Of a stretch of 42,983 bases of DNA, positions 18,593-27,790 are shown piece by piece. Within the stretch, counting starts at the first letter, position 1. Each line of letters opens with the position of its first letter. The DNA comes from Chloroflexota bacterium (GTDB lineage Bacteria; Chloroflexota; Dehalococcoidia; UBA2979): the NCBI GenBank assembly GCA_947470025.1, contig CANIRU010000007.1, forward strand, positions 1-42,983. The letters run 5' to 3'. A program made the position numbers and the translations under genes. The notes beneath the pieces are model-generated. The model searched no databases and had not been told where the DNA came from. It saw only the letters and a program-made list of their open reading frames with translations.

Positions 18593-18907
18593 CTATTCGA
18601 GCTCGAGTTGCCAGCCCAGCCAGGTCGCCACGGTGGTCAGCGCGAAGATGCCCGCGCCCGGCCACACCACGGCCTGAAGGAAGTCGGCCCCGGCGGTGGC
18701 GGCGGTGAAGCCGGCCCAGCCGAGTGCGAGGGCGACCCCGGGGAGAGGGAGCCATCGAGGAAACCGCGGGTCGTCGTCATCGACGAGCGCGTCCTTGAGC
18801 AGCGCGGTGGGGGTCACGGAGCGATCGGGGTCGAGACGCCGGACATGCTCCGGCGGACCGATGTCCTCCGGCTCTTCCTCGTCCTCGCGTAGACCGAGAT
18901 CCTTCAT
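18593..18907 (-). CDS. Small membrane protein
   Basis: MKDLGLREDEEEPEDIGPPEHVRR...; two hydrophobic segments; start at ATG 18907. Confidence 0.6.
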   Translation of the reverse strand: MKDLGLREDEEEPEDIGPPEHVRRLDPDRSVTPTALLKDALVDDDDPRFPRWLPLPGVALALGWAGFTAATAGADFLQAVVWPGAGIFALTTVATWLGWQLELE

Positions 18908-18969
18908 CCACCGCCTCGCCGCCCATCGTAGGGGCCGAGCGCGAGGCACGTCGAGGTGGCGAATCTGCG

Positions 18970-19728
18970 CTACGGGAAGAGGTCGAGCGGCATCTCGCGG
19001 ACGATCTCGGAGGCGTAGCCCTCGCCGTGCTCGTACTCGTACCCCCGCACGATGGCGACCGGGATGGCGTCCAGCTTGCCCATGACCATCTCGGCGGCGC
19101 CGGCCACCTCGTCCGCCACGCAGATGAGCGTGACGCGCAGGATGTGGCCGTCCAGGTCGGTCATGCCGATGTAGTCGCGCATCGGGTGCATGCCCGCGAC
19201 GCCGATCGCGATGTTCGTCTGGCCGAGGCGCCACGGCCGGCCGAAGGTGTCCGTCATGACGATCGCCACATCGACGCCCGCGATGCGCTGGATGCCGTCG
19301 CGGATGTTGCGGCACGAGAGGTCGGGGTCGACCGGCAGCAGGCACACGAGGTCCATGCCGCCGACGTTCGAGGCGTCGACGCCTGCGTTCGCCATCTTGA
19401 AGCCGTGGTGCGTCTCGGTGATCAGCACCGCGCCGACCTGCCGGATGATCCGCTTCGACTCGCGCAGGACGGCCTCGACGACGCGCGGGTCCTTCTCCGT
19501 GCGCTCCGCGAAGGCGCGCGCGAAGTCGCTCGGGGGGAAGTCGTCGAGGGGGTACACGCGCCCCTCGGCCTTCGAGACGATGCGCTGTGTCACGGCGATG
19601 ATGTCGCCATCGGCGAGGGGCGTGCCCTGCGCGTTCGCGGCGTCCACGATCTGCTGCGCGAGGTCGTCATCTTCCTGCACCATCGGCATGCCGGTGACGC
19701 CGATGACGCGGAACTCCGGTGCGGGCAT
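18970..19728 (-). CDS. cofE: Coenzyme F420-0:L-glutamate ligase
   Basis: DGDIIAVTQRIVSKAEGR, ITETHHGFKMANAGVDASNV, DTFGRPWRLGQTNIAIGVAG, DLDGHILRVT. Confidence 0.95.
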   Translation of the reverse strand: MPAPEFRVIGVTGMPMVQEDDDLAQQIVDAANAQGTPLADGDIIAVTQRIVSKAEGRVYPLDDFPPSDFARAFAERTEKDPRVVEAVLRESKRIIRQVGAVLITETHHGFKMANAGVDASNVGGMDLVCLLPVDPDLSCRNIRDGIQRIAGVDVAIVMTDTFGRPWRLGQTNIAIGVAGMHPMRDYIGMTDLDGHILRVTLICVADEVAGAAEMVMGKLDAIPVAIVRGYEYEHGEGYASEIVREMPLDLFP

Positions 19729-19805
19729 GTGCTGGCGCTCTCTTTCGCGCGCGAATGCCGGGATACCCGGCACGCGCGCCCAGACCTTCGGGCTTCGAGC
19801 TTCTG

Positions 19806-20468
19806 CTAGTGATCCAGACCGGCGATGTGGACGCCCGCGTGGGCCTTGTACCGGCCGTTGATGCCGACGAGCAGGATGGTAATGCCCTCGATGAAGTGCG
19901 AGAAGCGCAGCGGGCCGGCATCGACGCCGCGCACGCCCGCGATCTCGCCCGCGAGGTCCATGATCACCTGCTTCGCGTCGGCGTCCGCGCCGGTCACGAG
20001 CACGTCCGCGTTCACGGGCGTCTCCGGCTCCAGCAGCACCTCCGCCGACAGGTTGTGGAACGCGCCGAGGACCTTCGCACCCGTGTCCTTGAGGATCTCT
20101 GCAGCTTCCTCGGTGGCGGAGCCGGCCTCCACGTCCACGGGGCGGGGGCCGCGGTCGAAGACCATCGGTACGACGGCGTCCACGACGATCTTCCCGGCGA
20201 GGTGCTCGCGCAGGCCCTCGAGGGTGGCGCGGTGCGCCGAGTACGGGACGACGACGACGATGATGTTCGCGGCGGCGGCGGCAGCGTCGTTGCCCGCGCC
20301 CTCCACGTTGTCGCGGCCCAGTGCGGCGGCGAGCTCCGTGCCGGCGGCCACCCCGCGTTCGGCGTCCCGGCTGCCGATGATCACCCGGTGCCCCGCAAGC
20401 GCGAAGCGGGTCGCGAGGCCGCGCCCCTCCGGTCCGGTGCCGCCGATGAGCGCGATAGTGTGGGGCAT
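19806..20468 (-). CDS. npdG: NADPH-dependent F420 reductase
   Basis: IALIGGTGPEGRGLATRFALAGHRVIIGSRDAERG, VVVVPYSAH, GAFHNLSAEVL, VDAGPLR. Confidence 0.92.
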   Translation of the reverse strand: MPHTIALIGGTGPEGRGLATRFALAGHRVIIGSRDAERGVAAGTELAAALGRDNVEGAGNDAAAAAANIIVVVVPYSAHRATLEGLREHLAGKIVVDAVVPMVFDRGPRPVDVEAGSATEEAAEILKDTGAKVLGAFHNLSAEVLLEPETPVNADVLVTGADADAKQVIMDLAGEIAGVRGVDAGPLRFSHFIEGITILLVGINGRYKAHAGVHIAGLDH

Positions 20469-20618
20469 GTATCCTCCATGTGCGTACTCGCGCGCCCCCG
20501 GTAATCCAGGGAGCGAGGACTGGAACTCGTCGCGTCCTCCGTAGCGCCAAAGCCGCATTGGCGGCGCGCCGAGGGCCGCTATGGTCGCAGCCCGCGCCAC
20601 CCACTGGAAAGCCCCGCC

Positions 20619-21449
20619 TTGGCCCTGACCGACACCTCGCCCCTGATCGCCCCCGACGCAGATGCGGGCGAAGCTGCCGTGCCCGCCATCGACGTGCGCG
20701 CGCTGTCGCATCGCTATGCCTCGACCGCCGGGGAGGTCGTGGCGCTCGAGGGCGCCGACCTGCGCGTCGAGGCAGGCGAGTTCGTGTCGATCGTCGGGCC
20801 GTCGGGGTGCGGCAAGACCACGCTGCTCCGCGCCGTCGCGGGCCTACTCGCCGCGACCGGCGGCGAGGTGCGTGTGCTCGGTGGCGCGCCGGAGCAGGCG
20901 CAGCGGGAGCACGCGATCGGCCTCGTCACGCAGGACCCCGGCCTGCTGCCCTGGCGCAGCGTCGAGGCGAACGTGCGGCTCCCCCTCGAGGTCACCGGCG
21001 CCACCGCCGATGTGCCCGCGCTGCTGGAGCGCGTCGGCATCGCACGGTTCGCGCGCTACCGGCCGGGACAGCTCTCGGGCGGCATGCGGCAGCGCGTTGC
21101 CCTCGCGCGGGCGCTCGCGCACCGGCCGCGGCTGCTGCTGATGGACGAGCCGTTCGGCGCACTGGACGAGCTGTCGAGGGAAGACCTGCGTCTCGAGCTC
21201 CTCGCGCTGTGGGAGCGCGAGCGCATCGCCGTGTTGTTCGTCACGCATGCGATCCACGAGGCCGTGCTGCTCTCCGACCGCGTGGTCGTGATGAGCGGAT
21301 CGCCGGGCCGCATCGTCGCCGACATCGCGATCGACCTGCCGCGACCGCGCACTGATGCGCTCACCTCGACGCCGCGCTTCGTCGCCCTCGCCGCCGAGGT
21401 GCGCGGCGCACTCCGTTCTGGCGCGGGCAGTGCGGGTGCCCGCTCGTGA
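20619..21449 (+). CDS. NitT/TauT/thiamine-precursor-type ABC transporter ATP-binding protein
   Basis: GPSGCGKTTLLRAVAG, LSGGMRQRVALARAL, LLLMDEPFGALDE; TTG start. Confidence 0.92.
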   Translation: MALTDTSPLIAPDADAGEAAVPAIDVRALSHRYASTAGEVVALEGADLRVEAGEFVSIVGPSGCGKTTLLRAVAGLLAATGGEVRVLGGAPEQAQREHAIGLVTQDPGLLPWRSVEANVRLPLEVTGATADVPALLERVGIARFARYRPGQLSGGMRQRVALARALAHRPRLLLMDEPFGALDELSREDLRLELLALWERERIAVLFVTHAIHEAVLLSDRVVVMSGSPGRIVADIAIDLPRPRTDALTSTPRFVALAAEVRGALRSGAGSAGARS

Positions 21450-22273
21450 CGCGCGAGGTGAGCGACCTGCCCGACCTTCATCCCGGCGTGAGCCGTGACG
21501 CTGCGACTCCACGCGACTCGCTGATCGTGTCGCTGCTGCCCGTGCTCGTCTTCGCCGCGATCCTCGGCGGGTGGGAGGCGTGGGTGCGCCTCGCGCAGGT
21601 GAAGCGGTACCTGCTGCCGCCGCCGTCCGCCGTCGTGATCGCGCTGGTCGAGGAGCCCATGCGCTACATCGATGCCGCCGTGACTTCGTTGAGTGCGGCG
21701 ATCGGCGGACTGCTGTTCGCCACCGTCGGCGCGTTCGCCCTCGGCGTGGTCATGGCGCACTCGCGGGCGCTCGAGCGTGCGCTGTATCCGCCGGCGCTGC
21801 TGTTGAAGGTGATGCCGATCGTCGCGGTGTACCCGCTGTTCCTGATCTGGTTCGGGTTCGGCATCTGGCCGCGTGTGCTGATCGCCGCGCTGATCACGTT
21901 CTTCCCCGTGCTGGTGAACACGGTCATCGGCCTGCGCAGCATCGACCCCGCCGCGCACGACTTCCTGCGCGCTCTCCACGCGTCGAGGTCGCAGATCTTC
22001 TGGCGACTGCGACTGCCCTCGTCGCTGCCGTACTTGTTTGCCGCGCTCCGCATCTGCGTCCCGCTGTCGCTGGTCGGCGCGGTCGTCGCGGAGTTCCTGT
22101 CGGGGGCCTCGGGCATGGGGCAGTTGATCCTCGTTGCGAACGGGGACTTCGACACACCCGCGCTGTTCGGGGCGGTGATCGTGCTGGCGGGGCTGGGGGT
22201 TTCGCTCACCGTCGGCGTCTCGTATGTTGAGCGTCGCGTGCTGGACTGGCACGACTCATACCGAGGCACGTAG
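21446..22273 (+). CDS. ABC transporter permease (NitT/TauT type)
   Basis: Multiple TM helices; ALHASRSQIFWRLRLPSSLPYLFAALRI EAA-loop; 4-nt overlap with ATPase gene. Confidence 0.92.
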   Translation: MTREVSDLPDLHPGVSRDAATPRDSLIVSLLPVLVFAAILGGWEAWVRLAQVKRYLLPPPSAVVIALVEEPMRYIDAAVTSLSAAIGGLLFATVGAFALGVVMAHSRALERALYPPALLLKVMPIVAVYPLFLIWFGFGIWPRVLIAALITFFPVLVNTVIGLRSIDPAAHDFLRALHASRSQIFWRLRLPSSLPYLFAALRICVPLSLVGAVVAEFLSGASGMGQLILVANGDFDTPALFGAVIVLAGLGVSLTVGVSYVERRVLDWHDSYRGT

Positions 22274-22375
22274 TGCCCGCGCGCACCGCGCGGATGCGTA
22301 CCTCGATCAGCACAATCGCGTGTAGCGCCCGTACCAAGTGCGGATGCACGCACCGGAATTGACCGGGGTGCGTTC

Positions 22376-23461
22376 ATGTCTTCGTTCGCGTTTCCTCGAC
22401 GGGCTTCCCGTCTAACTCTTGTTGTGCTCGCGTTCGCACTCACCGCAGTGCTCGCGGGGTGCTCGAAGTCCCCCGTGCCGACGAGCGCCACTGCCACGGC
22501 GGGTGCCTCGGCCGCGGCCGGGTCAGCCACCGCGACGCCGAAGCCCATCGAGAAGGTTCGGTTCATGGCGGGCTTCACGCCGCAGGCGAACCTGCCGTTC
22601 GTTGCGGTGTACGTGGCGCAGGAGAAGGGCTTCTTCGCTGAAGAGCGGCTCGAGGTGGACATCCGTCACTCCTCGGGCCAGGACGAGCACCTCAAGCTGC
22701 TGCTGAACAAGGACGTCGACTTCGTGACGGGGACCGCTTCGCAGGCGCTTCGTCGCAGCGACGAGGGCTTGCCGACGGCGGCGATCGCGCTGTTCGGACA
22801 GCGCGGCGACCAGGGCTACGTCGTGCGTGCCGACTCCGGCATCAAGACGCCGGCGGACTTCAAAGGACGCACCGTCGGCTTCAAGGCCGGTGTCGTGCCG
22901 GCGGAGCTCGAGGGGATGTTGAAGAGCGTCGGCCTGACGAGGAACGACATCAAGCTCGTCAGCGTCGGCTTCGACCCGCGCGAGTTCATCGAGAAGAAGG
23001 TCGAGGTCTACCCGGTCTTCCTGAGCAACGAGCCGGACACGATCCGCAAGGCCGGCGTGGCGATCACGGTCCTCGACCCGCACGACTTCAAGGTGCCGAC
23101 GCTCGGCATCGCATACCTCGCGCACCAGGACACGGTGAAGCAGCGTGCGGACGTCACGGAGCGCTTCCTGCGCGCGGGCCTGCGCGCGACGAAGTGGATC
23201 GAGGCGAACCCGGATGCGGCGATCGAGATCACGCTGAAGTACGCGAAAGGCGCGGAGCCGACGCACCAGCGCTTCCTGCTGGGCGTCGACCTGGACAACG
23301 CGAAGAACGCGAACGGCATCGGTCGCGCCTCCGCGAAGGACTGGCAGGACCTCGCCGACCTGCTCACCGGTTTCAAGATCCTGCCCCGAACGATGGACGC
23401 GAAGCAGGCGTACGACCTCTCGATCGTCGACCGCCTCTACGACACGAAGCAGATCAAGTAG
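22376..23461 (+). CDS. NMT1/THI5-like ABC transporter substrate-binding lipoprotein
   Basis: Lipobox VLAGCSKS; VRFMAGFTPQANLPFVAVYVAQEKGFFAEERLEVDI...; same operon as ATPase and permease. Confidence 0.9.
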   Translation: MSSFAFPRRASRLTLVVLAFALTAVLAGCSKSPVPTSATATAGASAAAGSATATPKPIEKVRFMAGFTPQANLPFVAVYVAQEKGFFAEERLEVDIRHSSGQDEHLKLLLNKDVDFVTGTASQALRRSDEGLPTAAIALFGQRGDQGYVVRADSGIKTPADFKGRTVGFKAGVVPAELEGMLKSVGLTRNDIKLVSVGFDPREFIEKKVEVYPVFLSNEPDTIRKAGVAITVLDPHDFKVPTLGIAYLAHQDTVKQRADVTERFLRAGLRATKWIEANPDAAIEITLKYAKGAEPTHQRFLLGVDLDNAKNANGIGRASAKDWQDLADLLTGFKILPRTMDAKQAYDLSIVDRLYDTKQIK

Positions 23462-23490
23462 CGGGGTGATCGAGGACGCACCGTCGGCGG

Positions 23491-23829
23491 AGTCTCGTTG
23501 GCGGGAGTGCTGTTCGAGGAGACTGAGCGGGGGCGGCCCATCCCCCTGCCCCCTTCCCTGCGCGGGAAGGGGGATGAAATGCGAGGGGCTTCGCCCCTCG
23601 CGCTCCCCGCACGGACGATGGGTCGCGTTGCTCGCATCGGGGGCCCGAGTATCTCCGGACGCCGCCCCGTCCGGCACCGGGACGTCCGCGCTGAAACGCG
23701 CGACCCCGCCGGGAGTGTGAGGAGCTGCGCCTCACACTTGGTTCTCTCTTCTGAACCCCTCCCGCGCCGGGAGGGCACGGGTGGGCCGCGCCGCTCAGCA
23801 CCTCGAACAGTACTCTCGCCAACGAGACT
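23491..23829. mobile_element. MITE-like intergenic element with ~50-nt terminal inverted repeats (copy C)
   Basis: Left AGTCTCGTTGGCGGGAGTGCTGTTCGAGG..CTGAGCGG..CGGCCCA; right end reverse complement AGTCTCGTTGGCGAGAGTACTGTTCGAGG..CTGAGCGGC.CGGCCCA; internal hairpins. Confidence 0.8.
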
Positions 23830-23848
23830 CTGGTGAGCGCGGTCCTCG

Positions 23849-25450
23849 CTAGGGGATCGTGGCGGCGATGCCGCCGAGGACGCGGCCGTCCACGTGGAGT
23901 TCGAACTCGTACTTGCCGGAGCCGAGGGCGCGGCCGGGGGCGTAGCCGATCCACGCGCGACCGCTCTCGCCGTAGTCCCAGCGCAGCGTCGGCGAGGTGT
24001 AGATGCGCTGGTTGTTGTTGAACACCAGCCACTCCACGGTCTGCGCGCCTTCCATGCCCGTGAAGTCGAAGAACACGATCGCCTGCGTCGACGCGGCCGA
24101 CAGCCCGGCCTGCGGCTTGCCGTCCTTCGTCGCGGAGGATGCGGCGCCGGCGCCGGTCGCCTTCGGTTCGCGCGCATCGGTGCCGACGAGCGCCGTGGAC
24201 TGCGAGCGCAACGCGCCGCCCGCCCACACTTCGATCCGCCACCGGCCGCGAGGGATCCCGGCGGCGCCGGGGGCGGTGATGCGGTCGCCCTGGATCGCGA
24301 ACCCGCGTCCGTCCCAGCGGTACGACGAGGAGAGCGAGTCCTGCGGCACGTCGTCGAGGAACCACTTCTCCTCGATCATCGTGTTCGCGGGGACGCCCTC
24401 GAGGATGTACTCGTAGTAGAGCGCGGGCCGGCCGGCGGGGAAGCGGGTGCCGTAGTCGAACAGGTCGCGGGTCGACGCGCTCTGGATCGCGTTCGCACCG
24501 AAGACCGGCGCGCTGATCCACATCGTCTCGGTCGGCTGCGGCTTCGAGGTGCCCGACACGTTGGTCTGCATCTGGATCGCGACCTGGTACTTCGCCGTCT
24601 CCTTCTTCGCGCGCTCGATCACCGGCAGCGCCAGTTCCAGCGGGCGGAGCAGCCCCACCTCGGCGGTCTGGAGGTAGCGGTCCTGCGCGAGGATGCCGAT
24701 GAGCGCGCCGCTCTGGTTGAACGCGCCTCCGCCCGAAACGCCGTACGGCAGCCGCACATCCGTCTTCAGCCACGTGCGGTTGGTGATCCCGGGCGCGCCG
24801 CGAATGCCGGTTACGCTCGCCTTGTTCACGATCAGCACCTGGCCGCGGTTGCTCGCGTCCGGGCCGGGGTGTCCGAAGACGCGCAGCGTGAGTCCCGCCG
24901 CCGCCGTCCTCGCGTCGCCGAGGGTCACGGCGGGGAGGTTGAAGCGACCGGAGGAGAGCGACCCCGATCCGGCGTCGCGCATCACGCGCAGCACCGCGAT
25001 CCCGTTCGCCGGGTCGGCGGCGACCAGGTCGGCCTCGAACTCCGCGACCGGCGCGTCGCCGAGCTTGCGGTTGGTGGAGATCAGGATCGTCGAGTACGCG
25101 GGTGTGCCGTCTGCGCCATATGGCTGAACGACGCCGTACGAGGTGAGGATGAGCCGCTGGTCGACATCGATGATCACACCGGAGCCGCTGCGCGCCACTT
25201 GAGGCTGGCCATCCTTGGGCGTCGCTGCCTGCACCTGCACGATCGACTGCGCGAGCTGCGCGAGCTGCGCGTCCGCGATCGCCGTGGCGGTGCCGTTGCT
25301 CCCCGGCGCGACGAGCGCCGGCGTGGCGCCCGGACGCCCGGTCAGCCCGTTGCCCGGGATGATCTTCGCCACGCGCTGACATCCGATGGCCGGGACGACC
25401 GTGAATGCCAACACGAAGGCCAGGAACCATGCGCGCCGCTGCGTGGTCAT
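23849..25450 (-). CDS. Trypsin-like (S1C) family protein, probable pseudoprotease, secreted lipoprotein
   Basis: GSGVIID..LILTSYGVV, DPANGIAVLRV, YGVSGGGAFNQSGALIGI; VVPAIGCQR lipobox-like. Confidence 0.8.
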   Translation of the reverse strand: MTTQRRAWFLAFVLAFTVVPAIGCQRVAKIIPGNGLTGRPGATPALVAPGSNGTATAIADAQLAQLAQSIVQVQAATPKDGQPQVARSGSGVIIDVDQRLILTSYGVVQPYGADGTPAYSTILISTNRKLGDAPVAEFEADLVAADPANGIAVLRVMRDAGSGSLSSGRFNLPAVTLGDARTAAAGLTLRVFGHPGPDASNRGQVLIVNKASVTGIRGAPGITNRTWLKTDVRLPYGVSGGGAFNQSGALIGILAQDRYLQTAEVGLLRPLELALPVIERAKKETAKYQVAIQMQTNVSGTSKPQPTETMWISAPVFGANAIQSASTRDLFDYGTRFPAGRPALYYEYILEGVPANTMIEEKWFLDDVPQDSLSSSYRWDGRGFAIQGDRITAPGAAGIPRGRWRIEVWAGGALRSQSTALVGTDAREPKATGAGAASSATKDGKPQAGLSAASTQAIVFFDFTGMEGAQTVEWLVFNNNQRIYTSPTLRWDYGESGRAWIGYAPGRALGSGKYEFELHVDGRVLGGIAATIP

Positions 25451-25566
25451 GCCTCGAACCGTACCGCCACCCCTCGGCCCTTGTCACCTCGGCGGTGCGG
25501 CGAGCCCGAGGCGGGCGCGGCCACGGCAGGCAGGCAGTAGACTCGACCCGGACGAGAGGGGGAGAC

Positions 25567-26373
25567 GTGGATTACACGGAGATCGAGTACGACGTCAGCG
25601 ACCGCATCGCGACGATCACGCTGAACCGCCCAGAGCGGATGAACGCGTTCAGCGAGAACATGCTCAACGAATGGGCCGAAGCGATCCGCCGCTCGCAGGA
25701 CGACGACGAGGTCCGCGTCGTCATCGTCACCGGCGCGGGCCGCGCCTTCTGCGCCGGCGCCGACCTCCGTGCGACGGGCAGCGAGGACCGCGTACTGCTG
25801 TCCGACCTCAACGCCGGGCAGCGCCGCAACTCGCTCCGGTTCTCCGTCCACCGCGTCCCGCAGGCGCTCCAGTACCTCGACAAGCCGTACCTCGCCGCCA
25901 TGAACGGCGCGGCGGTCGGCGCCGGCATGGACATGGCGTCGATGGCGGACATCCGGTTCGCCTCGGACCAGGCGCGCTTCGGGATGTCGTATGTGAACGT
26001 CGGGCTCATCCCCGGCGATGGCGGCGCGTGGCTGCTGCCTCGACTGGTCGGGTTCCAGAAGGCGCTGGAGTTGATGTGGTCCGGCGAGCTGTTCAACGCG
26101 GAGGAGGCGCTGCGCATCGGCTACGTCTCGCGCGTCGTGCCACACGACACGCTCCTCGAGGAGACGCGTGCATATGCCGCGAAGCTTGCGGACGGACCGC
26201 CGATTGCGATCCAGCTGATGAAGCGCCTCGCCTACCGCGGGCAGAGCCAGAACTTCATGGAAGCCCTCGAGTCCGCGCAGGCGGCGATGACGATCGTGCA
26301 ATCGACCGAGGACTACAAAGAGGGGCCGCTGGCCTTCCGCGAGAAGCGGAAGCCGGTGTTCCGGGGCGTCTAG
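25567..26373 (+). CDS. Enoyl-CoA hydratase/isomerase family protein
   Basis: ITLNRPERMNAFSENM, VIVTGAGRAFCAGADL, NGAAVGAGMDMASMADIRFAS; GTG start with ggggag upstream. Confidence 0.93.
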   Translation: MDYTEIEYDVSDRIATITLNRPERMNAFSENMLNEWAEAIRRSQDDDEVRVVIVTGAGRAFCAGADLRATGSEDRVLLSDLNAGQRRNSLRFSVHRVPQALQYLDKPYLAAMNGAAVGAGMDMASMADIRFASDQARFGMSYVNVGLIPGDGGAWLLPRLVGFQKALELMWSGELFNAEEALRIGYVSRVVPHDTLLEETRAYAAKLADGPPIAIQLMKRLAYRGQSQNFMEALESAQAAMTIVQSTEDYKEGPLAFREKRKPVFRGV

Positions 26374-26461
26374 CCGCGCCAATGGATTTCCGCTCGGATG
26401 TGCGAGGTGCGGCGCAGCAGCGTTAGCACTCGCTTCACGACTTCTCAATGGAGGGTTCACC

Positions 26462-27670
26462 ATGACGGTGCAGTCTGGTGACGTGGCCGAAGACCAGTCA
26501 GAGGCCGCGGAGGAGAGAACTCGCATGACTCGAAAGCCGTGGATCCTGTCGCTCGTGATGGTCTTCGTCGTGGTCGCCTCGATGGGCCTCGGCGCGTTCG
26601 TCGCGACCGGCGTCGGCAACCGGGCGGCCCCGCGTCTCGCGGCCTCGACGAGCGCGCCCGCGGCGGGCGCAAAGACCGTCGCCGGGTCGCAGACGCTGCT
26701 CGCCAACGCCGGCATCGCGGATACGGTCGACCGCGCCCGCAAATCGACCGTGCTCATCGAGGGCGGGAGCGCCGCCGGCTCGGGCATCGTGCTCGACCGC
26801 GATGGCCGCATCGTCACCAACTACCACGTCGTCGAGGGCCAGAAGGTGCTCAAGGTGATCCTGGAGGACGGCACCGCCGCGAAGGCGACCGTACTGGGCA
26901 CCGACCCCAGCAGCGACCTCGCCGTGCTCCAGTCGGAACTGCCGAAGGACAAGCTGTCCCCCGCGACGGTGGGTGACTCCAGCGTGATGCGCGCGGGCGA
27001 CTTCGTCTTCGCCGTCGGCGCTCCGTTCAACCAGGCGTTCACCGTGACCTCTGGCATCATCAGCGCGACCGGGCGCAGCACGCAGTCGTCGTTCACCGGG
27101 CGGTCGATCCGCGACATGCTTCAGACGGACGCGGCGGTGAACCCCGGCAACTCGGGTGGCCCGTTGTTCAACGTGAACGGCGAGGTCGTCGGCATCAACA
27201 CCTCGATCGAGAACCCCAACGGCCGGTTCTTCGTGGGGCTCGGCTTCGCGATTCCGTCGAACACGGTGCTGAAGCTGATCCCTGACCTGATCGCTGGCAA
27301 GACCGTCCCACACGCGCAGCTCGGCGTCAGCGTGGTCGCGCTGGACGAGGTGATCGCCAGCGACATCGGGCTCAGCGTTGGGCGCGGGCTCTATGTGACC
27401 TCGGTGCAGCCGTCCTCCGCCGCGGCGCGTGCCGGGGTCGTGGCTGCCGAGGCCGCCCCGACGCGCACGGCGGGCGCCGCGGCGACGCCAGGCAAGGGCG
27501 GCGACGTGATCGTCTCGATCGAGGGCAGGGAGACGAAGAACTTCGTGGACCTCGCCCGCGCCATCGACGACGCGAACGTGGGCAAGGACGTCACGATCAC
27601 CGTGCTGCGCAACGGCCAGCGCATGAACCTCACCGCGACGTTGCAGCCCTGGGACCTGCGCGCCAACTAG
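26462..27670 (+). CDS. HtrA/DegP-like serine protease with PDZ domain
   Basis: N-terminal TM; intact triad motifs IVTNYHVVEG, SSDLAVLQ, GNSGGPLFN; C-terminal PDZ. Confidence 0.94.
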   Translation: MTVQSGDVAEDQSEAAEERTRMTRKPWILSLVMVFVVVASMGLGAFVATGVGNRAAPRLAASTSAPAAGAKTVAGSQTLLANAGIADTVDRARKSTVLIEGGSAAGSGIVLDRDGRIVTNYHVVEGQKVLKVILEDGTAAKATVLGTDPSSDLAVLQSELPKDKLSPATVGDSSVMRAGDFVFAVGAPFNQAFTVTSGIISATGRSTQSSFTGRSIRDMLQTDAAVNPGNSGGPLFNVNGEVVGINTSIENPNGRFFVGLGFAIPSNTVLKLIPDLIAGKTVPHAQLGVSVVALDEVIASDIGLSVGRGLYVTSVQPSSAAARAGVVAAEAAPTRTAGAAATPGKGGDVIVSIEGRETKNFVDLARAIDDANVGKDVTITVLRNGQRMNLTATLQPWDLRAN

Positions 27671-27694
27671 CGTTCTCGGTCAGTTCCTGGCACG

Positions 27695-27723
27695 AACGAC
27701 CCCGAGCTCGAGACGGGGTCGTT
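27695..27723 (+). terminator. Terminator after htrA-like gene
   Basis: AACGACCCCG-agctcgaga-CGGGGTCGTT stem, followed by tcg. Confidence 0.7.
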
Positions 27724-27790
27724 TCGTGTCCATCGAGCGTCGCGGCTCGCATGTGCCGCGAACGGCACGGGTATCCCGGTCATAAGTCTG

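Noticed and set aside
20471-20618. Possible riboswitch in the npdG/ABC-ATPase divergent region
   Set aside because: Only a short GAGGAC/GTCCTC stem, with no recognised aptamer motifs.
22274-22375. Possible TPP riboswitch upstream of the NMT1/THI5-like gene
   Set aside because: No CTGAGA...ACCTGATCTGGATAATGCC-type core; only a simple hairpin is visible.
23454-25487. 677-aa minus-strand ORF overlapping the pseudoprotease
   Set aside because: Arg/Pro/Gly-rich off-frame ORF; the frame at 23849-25450 has recognisable protease-fold motifs.
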